Source of the DNA: Thermogemmatispora aurantia
Lineage (GTDB): Bacteria > Chloroflexota > Ktedonobacteria > Ktedonobacterales > Ktedonobacteraceae
DNA length: 64,000 nucleotides
NCBI RefSeq assembly: GCF_008974285.1
Contig: NZ_BKZV01000004.1
Location: 44,654 to 108,653 of the forward strand
Reading direction: 5' to 3'
In this document: piece after piece, positions 25,201 to 32,828 of the stretch
Numbering within the stretch: the stretch's first letter is position 1
How the letters are laid out: every line of letters starts with the position of its first letter
Made by a program: the position numbers and the translations under genes
The notes under the pieces: model-generated
The model's input: the letters and a program-made list of their open reading frames with translations, nothing else
What the model was told of the DNA's origin: nothing
The model's database searches: none

Positions 25201-27308
25201 GGAAACTGTCCAGCGGCGATGCCGATCATCGACCGCCACAGGTGCAGGCCGAGCTGCGTCTCTGGTCGCCGGGCGTCGAGGAAGAGATTCAGACTGCCGC
25301 GAGCGCCGGCGAAAGTCTGGATGCGGCCACGCGCGCCTATATGGAGCCGCGTTTCGGCCACGACTTCAGTCAGGTGCGCATCCATGCCGATGAGCAGGCA
25401 GCCGAGGAAGCGCGCGCCCTCAACGCGCGGGCCTACACCGTCGGGCAGGAGATCTTTTTCGGCCAGGGGGAGTATGCACCGCAGAGCGCCGCAGGCCGCT
25501 GGCTGCTGGCGCACGAGCTGACGCATGTGGTGCAGCAGAGTGAGACGCTGCAGCAGGCCACGCCTGCCGGCAGCCCTCTCTTTGCGCAGGCTCAGGAGAT
25601 GCAAGTCAGCGAGCCGGGGGAGCCGCAGGAGCGCGAGGCCACGGCCATCGCCGATCAGGTCCTCAGCGGGCAAGGAGCGCGCGTCACCGTGAGCCAGAGC
25701 GCGACGCGGGGCCGCCTCTGGCGCTATCAGGCCGGTGAGGCCGGTCATGGCGGCATCGAGGAGGAGGCCCTGACCGCCGTCGGCTTCAGCTATCAGGATG
25801 CGCGCAGCGTCTATTTCGGCAACTGGCTGCGCGACCTCTCGCAGATCCCTCCGAAGGGCCTGCGGCTAATCCAGATCCTGACCCTCGGCGAGTTTGGTCG
25901 CCCGGTACGACAGGAGGACCTGGGGACCTATGTGCCCTCTGAGCACCTGGATAATCCCGAGGGCGGCGGCACCGTCGAAGATCCCCGCCTGACGCCCGCC
26001 GAGCGCGCCGAGGCCGAAAAGAAGCTCTCCCCTGAACAGAAGGCGGCCTACGACGAGGAGCAGGCCCACCTGGCTGACATCAGGCATGCCGCCGCCGACA
26101 GCGGCCTGCCGGAATACATCGAGCGTGGGAAGTTTCATGCGAAGCGAAAGCTGGAGGAGGCGATTGTGGCCGGGCGCGCGCCCGAGGGGGAGGGGATGGC
26201 AGCCATGGGGAACGCGCTGCATGCCATCGAAGACTACTACTCCCATTCCAACTTTGTCGAGGTGGCCCTCTGGATTCTGAAGAGCGATGGGACGATCACG
26301 GCGACACAGTACAACGCGCTGGTCAAATCACAGCTGGGCAACGATGTGGCCCTCATCGGCGGCCATGATCCCCGCAATCCGGCCCTGCCAGGCATCATTA
26401 CCGGCACCTACGCCCCCGGCGCCAACAACTGGGTGAGCCGTCTGGAGCTGATCTGCACGGAGACTGAGAACGGCGAACTGACGCGCTCCTTCATCAAGGG
26501 CTACTTCCGCATGATGGGGCTGACCGAGAGAGATGTCCTCGCGCGCCTGGCGGAGGTCGGCTGGCATGGTGGTCAGGCTGCTGGGAGCGCGCCTGGCAGC
26601 CTGGCCGGTGGCGTCATCGGTGGCGAGCTTGGCGGTGTCGGCGGCGCGGTCACAGGTGCAGCGGAGGGTGCGACGGAGGGCTGGCGCACTCACTCCGGCC
26701 TGAGCGCCGTCTGGCACGGCATCACCGGCTTCTTCAGCGGCGCGGCCTCTGGAGCCGTGTCTGGTACAGCCAGCGGCTATCATACTGGCGCGGGCATCGG
26801 AGGCACAGCGCTGGGCGCCGTCGGTGAGGCCATCGGCGGCGGCCTCAGCGCACTAGCGGGCCTCTCTCTGGATAGGCTCATTAGCTTGTTCGGCACAGCC
26901 TTCTTCCTCCGTGTGCTCTTCCCGGCCATCCTGGCAGCCAGGGCGGCCGCCCTGGCCGCTGCACGCAGCGGTATCCTGGAGCAGCAGGCGAAGAACCTGA
27001 CCGCTCAGGCGGCAGCCCAGGCCCGCGCCAATGGCCTGGGACCGACTCACTCGGAAATTGCCAAAGACTCGCCCGATCACCCACTCTTTGGCATCTCGCG
27101 CATGCTGGCGGTGGAGGCGGACAAGGAGATCGGTACGGCCATGCAGACGGCCTGGACCGCCATGAGTGCCGCTGGTGGAACAGGGCCGGCCCCTGCCACC
27201 ATCACCGACCCCGTGACCGGGCTGGTGGATAAATTTGTCAGCCATCCCGCGCGCGATCCCTGGTGGCGCGCCACGCTGATCGCCGCTCTCAAAAGTGTGA
27301 AAATCTAG
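25197..27308 (+). CDS. DUF4157 - Het-C-like putative eCIS cargo toxin
   Basis: 703 residues. Residues about 40-112 form a DUF4157 (eCIS core) domain: PRFGHDFSQVRIHADEQA, ARAYTVGQEIFF, and the zinc-site motif HELTH at 106-110. From about 180 to 440 follows a Het-C-like domain (AGHGGIEEEALTAVGF, YFGNWLRDLS, GNALHAIEDYYSHSNF). Fungal HET-C and its bacterial relatives are linked to cell death and membrane damage. Residues about 450-560 are very rich in Gly/Ala with GxxxG spacing, fit for membrane insertion. DUF4157 is known as a leader domain of eCIS cargo. The start overlaps the ATPase stop by four bases, so the two are translationally coupled. Confidence 0.8.
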   Translation: MRKLSSGDADHRPPQVQAELRLWSPGVEEEIQTAASAGESLDAATRAYMEPRFGHDFSQVRIHADEQAAEEARALNARAYTVGQEIFFGQGEYAPQSAAGRWLLAHELTHVVQQSETLQQATPAGSPLFAQAQEMQVSEPGEPQEREATAIADQVLSGQGARVTVSQSATRGRLWRYQAGEAGHGGIEEEALTAVGFSYQDARSVYFGNWLRDLSQIPPKGLRLIQILTLGEFGRPVRQEDLGTYVPSEHLDNPEGGGTVEDPRLTPAERAEAEKKLSPEQKAAYDEEQAHLADIRHAAADSGLPEYIERGKFHAKRKLEEAIVAGRAPEGEGMAAMGNALHAIEDYYSHSNFVEVALWILKSDGTITATQYNALVKSQLGNDVALIGGHDPRNPALPGIITGTYAPGANNWVSRLELICTETENGELTRSFIKGYFRMMGLTERDVLARLAEVGWHGGQAAGSAPGSLAGGVIGGELGGVGGAVTGAAEGATEGWRTHSGLSAVWHGITGFFSGAASGAVSGTASGYHTGAGIGGTALGAVGEAIGGGLSALAGLSLDRLISLFGTAFFLRVLFPAILAARAAALAAARSGILEQQAKNLTAQAAAQARANGLGPTHSEIAKDSPDHPLFGISRMLAVEADKEIGTAMQTAWTAMSAAGGTGPAPATITDPVTGLVDKFVSHPARDPWWRATLIAALKSVKI

Positions 27309-27353
27309 GCTGCCTGCTACGACTCGGCTGAGCAGGAAGGAAAGGAGCCGCTG

Positions 27354-28631
27354 GTGACCCAGTATCTCTGGAAGATGAGACGAGAGCAGGAGCCGTCGAT
27401 CACGACCTGCGAACCGCTGCGATCGACGGAGCAGCTGGCAGGGGAGCCGCTGCCGGAGGAGGTGCGGGCCTTCATGGAGCCACGTTTCGGCCACGACTTC
27501 GGGCAGGTGCGCATCCACGTCGACGCTGAGGCAGCCCAGGCGGCGCAGGCTCTCAATGCGCGGGCCTACACCGTTGGCCAGGACATCTTTTTCGGTCCAG
27601 GGGCCTACGCGCCGCAGACGAACGAAGGGCGGCGGCTGCTGGCACACGAATTGAGCCACGTTGTACAGCAGCCGGGCGAGATCGCGCCTGGAACTCCCCT
27701 GGTTGTCGGACCCGTTGACGATCACTATGAGCGCGAGGCCGAGCAGGTGGCGGCCCAGGTCACGGCGGCCCCCTTCACGGAGCCTGTGGCGGCCCGCCTC
27801 TCTGTGGCAGCCCCAGCGCAGGTCATTCGGCGCTCCTGGCTGGGGAGTGTGCTCGGAGGAATCGGGGGGGCTGTCGTAGGGGCGGTCGGCGGCTTCTTCG
27901 TGGGCGGCCCGGTGGGGGCAGTGATCGGCGGCGTGGCCGGCCTTGTAGGCGGGGCCGCCGCAGGTGACCGGCTCTCGCAGCAGCGTCGCTCGCTCACGCC
28001 CGATGAGATCGCCTACGCCCGCGAAATCTATGCCGATAGCCTCGATTACTCGGCCATCACGATCACGAAGCATAGTATCCTCTCCTCGGGCGCCTCCCGC
28101 ACGGTCGGCAACACCATCAATCTTGAGGATGACTACTACGACGGCGATACGCTCAATTTGACTCCGGAAGGCAAACTGATCCTCATCCATGAGATGGGGC
28201 ATGTCTGGCAATACCAGCACGGTGGCCTGGCCTACATCCCGGAGAGCCTGGTCGCCCAGATCCGGGCCTCCATAGGAGGCGGGAGCCGCGGCGGTGCCTA
28301 CGACTGGCGGGCGGCGATTCAGGCCGGGACGCCCTGGGAGGAGTGGAATCCCGAGCAGCAGGCCGAGGCGATCGAAGACTATAACCGGGCCTTGCGGCGG
28401 ACCCGGGACGGCACGGCCACCCTCCAGGATTACAAGGACCTCTCCACGCTGCAGCCCTATATTGACAAGGTGCGCCGCGATGAGGGCGCACCACACGGAA
28501 TGCTCGGGGCCTGGCTGGGAGGAATCGGGGGAGCAGTCGGTGGCTTTCTGGCCGGCGGCCCAGTGGGTGCCTTCTTTGGAGGACTTGGAGGCCTCGTCGG
28601 CGGCTCCCTCCTGGGCGCAGCCTTGAAGTGA
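27354..28631 (+). CDS. DUF4157 protein with a second zincin-like domain and glycine zippers
   Basis: 425 residues from GTG 27354, preceded by GGAAAGGAG. An N-terminal DUF4157 domain (PRFGHDFGQVRIHVDAEA, motif HELSH near 98) is followed by a Gly-rich segment at about 165-200 (LGGIGGAVVGAVGGFFVGG). A second zinc-protease-like domain follows, with TPDEIAYAREIYADSLDY and HEMGHVWQYQHGG near 279. The protein ends with another glycine zipper (GGIGGAVGGFLAGGPVGAFF). It is probably another cargo or a membrane-active effector of the system. The second domain resembles the Vgr-related metallopeptidase-like family; activity is inferred. Confidence 0.78.
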   Translation: MTQYLWKMRREQEPSITTCEPLRSTEQLAGEPLPEEVRAFMEPRFGHDFGQVRIHVDAEAAQAAQALNARAYTVGQDIFFGPGAYAPQTNEGRRLLAHELSHVVQQPGEIAPGTPLVVGPVDDHYEREAEQVAAQVTAAPFTEPVAARLSVAAPAQVIRRSWLGSVLGGIGGAVVGAVGGFFVGGPVGAVIGGVAGLVGGAAAGDRLSQQRRSLTPDEIAYAREIYADSLDYSAITITKHSILSSGASRTVGNTINLEDDYYDGDTLNLTPEGKLILIHEMGHVWQYQHGGLAYIPESLVAQIRASIGGGSRGGAYDWRAAIQAGTPWEEWNPEQQAEAIEDYNRALRRTRDGTATLQDYKDLSTLQPYIDKVRRDEGAPHGMLGAWLGGIGGAVGGFLAGGPVGAFFGGLGGLVGGSLLGAALK

Positions 28632-28647
28632 GTGAGGATGAAAAGCC

Positions 28648-29532
28648 ATGTTACTGACCGTGCAGCACATCCTGCGACGCCTGCTCTACGAGCGTGGCCA
28701 GATCAACGAGCAAGAGGTGGCGATCATCTTCGAGGCCCCAACCCCAGAGCGCATCGAGCGCCTCTGGCAGCCGACGATCAGCCTCTTCCTCTACGCCATT
28801 CAGGAAAACGTCGAGCTCCGCCAGAGCAGCTATCAGACCGTCGCCACCAACGGGCGCGCCGAGCGCCGACCCCTGCCGCGGCGCTTCGACCTGCGCTACA
28901 TGGTCAGTGCCATCAGCAGCGAGATCGAAGACGAGCAGCAACTGCTCTGGCGCGTACTCACCACGCTCGTGCGCTACCCGCAGATCCCCGAGGAACTGCT
29001 GCCCGAGGAACTGCGGGCTGGGGCCGTGCCGCTGGTCACCAGGCTGGCCCAGGAAGACGATGCCGGACCACTCATTGCCCTCTGGAATGGCCTGGGCAGT
29101 CCCCCGCGGCCAGCCCTGGCCTATACCGTCACCGTGCCCGTGGAGCTGGCAGCCGTCGGAGAGGCCCCGCTCGTCCTGCAGCGCACCGCCCGCTATCGTC
29201 GCCTCTCGCCGGGAGAGGGGCAGGCCCTTGAGAGCGCCATCCAGCTCGGCGGCCTGGTACGCAACCAGCAAGGCGAGGCCCTGGCCGGCGTACGTGTTGC
29301 TCTGGAGGGACGGGTCCAAGAGAGCATCACTGACGAAAGCGGGCGCTTCATCCTGAGCCAGCTGCCGCCGCGACGAGCCGTTCTACGCCTCACGCCGCCA
29401 GAAGGGCCGGCCCGGCGCCTGACCCTCGACTACGGCGGCAACGACGTGGCTCCCGCTGCCGACCAGTCGGGTGCGCCCGGCGTGCTCTCCTACGAGATCG
29501 TCCTGGAGGCCCTGCCTGTGCTAGAAACCTGA
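28648..29532 (+). CDS. DUF4255 protein with a carboxypeptidase-like regulatory domain
   Basis: 294 residues. The N-terminal 190 residues follow the Pvc16/DUF4255 plan (LLTVQHILRRLLYERGQI, ISLFLYAIQENVELRQSS, RFDLRYMVSAISSEIEDEQQ). The C-terminal 90 residues form a CarboxypepD_reg-like beta-sandwich (IQLGGLVRNQQGEALAGVRV, ITDESGRFILSQLPPRRAVL). This is the second DUF4255 gene in the locus. The extra beta domain may decorate the cap or bind the cell envelope. It is directly upstream of the sheath gene. Confidence 0.83.
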   Translation: MLLTVQHILRRLLYERGQINEQEVAIIFEAPTPERIERLWQPTISLFLYAIQENVELRQSSYQTVATNGRAERRPLPRRFDLRYMVSAISSEIEDEQQLLWRVLTTLVRYPQIPEELLPEELRAGAVPLVTRLAQEDDAGPLIALWNGLGSPPRPALAYTVTVPVELAAVGEAPLVLQRTARYRRLSPGEGQALESAIQLGGLVRNQQGEALAGVRVALEGRVQESITDESGRFILSQLPPRRAVLRLTPPEGPARRLTLDYGGNDVAPAADQSGAPGVLSYEIVLEALPVLET

Positions 29533-29613
29533 CCCAAGACACTGCGCTGTTCTGTGTACAAATCGATCTGATCATCTATTCCTGATAAATCATGCCAAGG
29601 AGGACCTGGGACC

Positions 29614-31257
29614 ATGCCCGAATATCTCTCACCCGGCGTCTACATTCAGGAAGTCGACAGCGGGCCACGGCCCATCGAAGGCGTTGGGACCGCCACAGCG
29701 GCCTTTGTCGGCTTTGCCCCTGCCGGGCCGGCTAACCGACCGGTGCTCATCACCAACTGGTCGCAGTATGTCGCCACCTTCGGCAGCCTCGAAGAGGGAG
29801 GTCTACGCAATCCCCACCTGCCCGGCTCCTACCTCTCGCACGCCGTCTACGGCTACTTCCTCAATGGCGGCGGGCGCTGCTACGTCACGCGCCTGGTCAA
29901 CAACAGCACCAAGACAGAGAAAGCCGCGCCAGTGCTGCTGCCCAGTCGCGCCTCCAAAGCCGTGCCCTCGCTGATCGTCCATCCCAAAAACGTGCCGCAG
30001 CAGGACATCCAGATCGAAGTGCTGCCGCCCACCAAAACCCTGCCGCCCCCGCCGGCTCCCGCCTCAGCCGAAGGCGAGCAGCAGAAAGAGGGAGAAGCCG
30101 CGTCTCCTGCAGCTTCTGCAGCGCCGGGCAATCGCGGTCTCTTCACCCTCAAAGTGCGCATGGGCGAAGAAGAAGAGATCTACGAGAACCTGAGCGTTGG
30201 CAGCGGGGGAGGAGCCGGGAGCAAGACCGCCGTTGAGACGGTCAATCAGCTCAGTCAGCTCATCCGTCTGGTCGAACCGAAGACCAGCGGCAGCGCCATA
30301 GAGCGGGCCCCCGAGCCGGGCACCTACGTCCTCCGGGCGCCGGCCCAGCTCGCCCTGCCCCAGGTCCAGCCCGACCACTTCGCCGGCAGCGCCGCCGAGC
30401 GCAGCGGCTTCGAAGGGCTGGAAGTCGCCGAAGACGTCACGATGGTCTGCTGCCCCGACCTGATGGCCGCCTACCAGGCCGGCCTGATCACTCGTGAGGG
30501 CGTCAAAGCCGTGCAACTGGCCATGATTGCCCACTGCGAGCGCATGAGCGACCGCATCGCTGTGCTGGACCCCCTGCCGGACCTCACACCGCAGCAGGTC
30601 AAGGTCTGGCGTGAGGCTGAAGCCGCCTACGATTCCAAATTCGCCGCCCTCTACTATCCCTGGATCAAGATCTCTGGCCCCGATGGCCGCCCCCTGGCCG
30701 TGCCGCCCTCCGGCCACATCGCCGGCATCTACGCCCGCAGCGACAACGAGCGCGGCGTCCACAAAGCCCCCGCCAACGAGGTCGTCCGCGGCGCCCTGGA
30801 GGGCGTTATCCAGGTGACCAAAGGCGAGCAAGATACCCTCAATCCCAGCGGCGTCAACTGTATCCGCTCCTTTACCGGGCGTGGCCTGCGCGTCTGGGGC
30901 GCGCGCACCCTCAGCAGTGACCCCGCCTGGCGCTACATCAACGTGCGGCGCCTCTTCAACTATATCGAAAAGTCGATCGAGCGCGGCACCCAATGGGTGG
31001 TCTTCGAACCCAACGATGTTGACCTCTGGGCGCGCGTCAAACGCGACATCACGGCCTTCCTCACAGGCGTCTGGCGCGATGGCATGCTCTTTGGCCGTTC
31101 GCCTGAAGAAGCCTTCTTTGTCAAGTGTGACGAAGAGCTGAATCCACCCGATGTGCGCGACCGCGGCATGCTCTTCATCGATATCGGCCTGGCCCCCGTC
31201 AAACCCGCCGAATTCGTGGTCTTCCGTCTGCGCCAGTGGGCGGGTGGCGGCGCCTGA
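29614..31257 (+). CDS. Contractile tail sheath protein
   Basis: 547 residues. Start MPEYLSPGVYIQEVDSGPRP is the sheath family N-terminus (the arm that links neighbouring subunits), followed by FVGFAPAGPANRPVLITNWS. The C-terminal sheath domain has GRGLRVWGARTLSSDPAWRY, YIEKSIERGTQWVVFEPN and a final beta-strand (PAEFVVFRLRQ). A loop at about 140-175 is rich in Pro, Ala and Glu and probably lies on the outside. The sheath contracts to drive the tube. AAGGAGG precedes the ATG. Only one sheath gene is present, while many eCIS have two or three. Confidence 0.95.
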   Translation: MPEYLSPGVYIQEVDSGPRPIEGVGTATAAFVGFAPAGPANRPVLITNWSQYVATFGSLEEGGLRNPHLPGSYLSHAVYGYFLNGGGRCYVTRLVNNSTKTEKAAPVLLPSRASKAVPSLIVHPKNVPQQDIQIEVLPPTKTLPPPPAPASAEGEQQKEGEAASPAASAAPGNRGLFTLKVRMGEEEEIYENLSVGSGGGAGSKTAVETVNQLSQLIRLVEPKTSGSAIERAPEPGTYVLRAPAQLALPQVQPDHFAGSAAERSGFEGLEVAEDVTMVCCPDLMAAYQAGLITREGVKAVQLAMIAHCERMSDRIAVLDPLPDLTPQQVKVWREAEAAYDSKFAALYYPWIKISGPDGRPLAVPPSGHIAGIYARSDNERGVHKAPANEVVRGALEGVIQVTKGEQDTLNPSGVNCIRSFTGRGLRVWGARTLSSDPAWRYINVRRLFNYIEKSIERGTQWVVFEPNDVDLWARVKRDITAFLTGVWRDGMLFGRSPEEAFFVKCDEELNPPDVRDRGMLFIDIGLAPVKPAEFVVFRLRQWAGGGA

Positions 31258-31324
31258 GCAAGCAATCTGCTCAGCAATCGAGCGCATCGGTGTCTCATAT
31301 TGAAGACCAAAGGAGGAGGAACAC

Positions 31325-31765
31325 ATGGCAGAGAAAGATCCGCTAGTCTCATCATGGTTTGGCGTCGAATTTCAAGGTCAGGTCGTCGGCGCCTTCCGCG
31401 AGTGCACCGGCCTGGGCAGCGAGAACGAGGTTGTCGAATACAAAGCCAGCGGGCCACGCGGCGAATTCGTCATCAAAAAGGTGCCGGGCCGCCTCAAATG
31501 GAGCAACATCACCCTCAAGCGCGGCATTACTGACTCGATGGACATGTGGCAGTGGCGCAAGCTCGTCGAGCAGGGCAAGGTCGATGAGGCGCGCAAGAAC
31601 GGGACCATTACTATGTACAACCAGCAGGGTGAGCCGGTGGCGCGCTGGAACTTCATCAACGCCTGGCCGAGCAAACTGACCGGCCCCAGCGCCAACGCCA
31701 GCAACAACGAGGTGGCCATCGAAGAACTGGAGATCACCCACGAGGGCTACGAGCGCGTGAGCTAA
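31325..31765 (+). CDS. Inner tube protein 1 (gp19-like)
   Basis: 146 residues, the normal size of a T4 gp19-type tube protein. Typical blocks are FGVEFQGQVVGAFRECTGLG, VPGRLKWSNITLKRGITD and PVARWNFINAWPSKLTGPS, and the end EELEITHEGYERVS. It stacks as hexamer rings inside the sheath. The start is preceded by AAAGGAGGAGG. A second, diverged tube gene follows at 32369. Confidence 0.95.
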   Translation: MAEKDPLVSSWFGVEFQGQVVGAFRECTGLGSENEVVEYKASGPRGEFVIKKVPGRLKWSNITLKRGITDSMDMWQWRKLVEQGKVDEARKNGTITMYNQQGEPVARWNFINAWPSKLTGPSANASNNEVAIEELEITHEGYERVS

Positions 31766-31799
31766 GGCCCCGTGGCACGCTCGGAGAGCCGAGACAACA

Positions 31800-32186
31800 A
31801 TGTTACAGACCGAGTTTTCCTTTACCTTGCCCTGCGGCTACGTCGACGCGCGCGGGAACCTCCATCGTCAGGGCACGATGCGCCTGGCGACCGCCCTCGA
31901 TGAGATCGAGCCGCTGCAAGATGCGCGGGTCCGTGCCAACGAGGCCTACCTGACGATCCTGGTGCTCAGTCGCGTCGTGACACGCCTGGGCGACCTCTAT
32001 CCCGTCGATGTGAGCGTGATCGAAGGACTCTTTTCCGCCGATCTCGCCTATCTGCAGCGGCTCTATGTCCAGATCAACGAAGTGGGCACGACGCTGTTCG
32101 AGACGCAGTGTCCCCGCTGTGGCCTGCGTTTCGCGCTCAATCTGGCGGAAGGTGGTGAAACTGATGACGGATCTCCCAGCCTCTGA
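31800..32186 (+). CDS. Tail assembly-type protein with a C-terminal CxxC pair
   Basis: 128 residues. The N-terminal part (FSFTLPCGYVDARGNLHRQG, MRLATALDEIEPLQDARVR) resembles small phage tail assembly proteins found between tube genes. Near the C-terminus it has CPRCGLRFAL, half of a zinc-ribbon. The gene overlaps the next small gene by 23 bp. Its job is probably assembly or chaperoning of the tube, inferred from position. Confidence 0.8.
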   Translation: MLQTEFSFTLPCGYVDARGNLHRQGTMRLATALDEIEPLQDARVRANEAYLTILVLSRVVTRLGDLYPVDVSVIEGLFSADLAYLQRLYVQINEVGTTLFETQCPRCGLRFALNLAEGGETDDGSPSL

Positions 32187-32361
32187 TCGAGAGGCGACCG
32201 GCGCCAGCGCTGCGGGCCTGCCGGCGCGCGAGGACGCCGGCGCCGCGATCGACATCGAGCGACTGGCAGAGAAAGTCTATCACTTGCTGCTTCAGGAGGT
32301 ACGCCTCTCCCTGGCTCGTGGACAACGGGAGGTGGGGCATCCTCTGAGGCGCGGGAGGTGA
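32164..32361 (+). CDS. Small acidic-then-helical eCIS protein
   Basis: 65 residues; ATG 32164 has a GGAAGGTGG site and lies inside the end of the previous gene. The N-terminal half is Ala/Asp-rich and probably disordered. The C-terminal half, IDIERLAEKVYHLLLQEVRL, is a helix. It resembles the last 25 residues of the 611-residue DUF4157-like protein of this locus (LDALARQVYTLLKRRLSAEQ). Small proteins of this kind occur between tube genes in related systems. The shared helix may bind the same partner. Confidence 0.7.
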   Translation: MTDLPASDREATGASAAGLPAREDAGAAIDIERLAEKVYHLLLQEVRLSLARGQREVGHPLRRGR

Positions 32362-32368
32362 AGAGCTG

Positions 32369-32791
32369 ATGGCCACCGAAGCCTATCCGGGTTGCCGCTT
32401 CTATGTCCTCTTCGAGGGCCAGGCCCAGGGCGTCTTTACCGAGGTCAGCGGCCTGCAGGTCGAGATGGACATCATGGAGTACCAGGAGGGCGGCAATAAC
32501 GGCTTTGTCTATCGCCTGCCCGGCTTTACCAAAGTGAGCAATCTGACGCTCAAGCGCGGCCTGACCACTTCCAACGAGTTCTATCGCTGGCTGGCCGATG
32601 TGGCCAGCGGGCGTCTCAAGCGTCGCCATATCTCGGTTGTTATGTATGACGTGGCGGGCAACGAACTGATGCGCTGGAATTTTCTGAACGCCTACCCGGT
32701 GAAGTGGGTCGGCCCCCAGTTGCGCGCGCCGGACAATACAGCGGCTATCGAGACCCTGGAGCTGGCCCATGAGGGCGTGACCCTCGGCTGA
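32369..32791 (+). CDS. Inner tube protein 2 (gp19-like)
   Basis: 140 residues, paralogue of the tube protein at 31325: YPGCRFYVLFEGQAQGVFTE, VYRLPGFTKVSNLTLKRGL, NELMRWNFLNAYPVKWVGPQ, and the end ETLELAHEGVTL. In PVC/AFP-type systems the second tube protein joins the tube to the baseplate hub. The start lies 7 bp after the preceding gene. Confidence 0.93.
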   Translation: MATEAYPGCRFYVLFEGQAQGVFTEVSGLQVEMDIMEYQEGGNNGFVYRLPGFTKVSNLTLKRGLTTSNEFYRWLADVASGRLKRRHISVVMYDVAGNELMRWNFLNAYPVKWVGPQLRAPDNTAAIETLELAHEGVTLG

Positions 32792-32828
32792 ACCAGCGCC
32801 CGACTGGCTGAGACGGAGGAGGACTATT

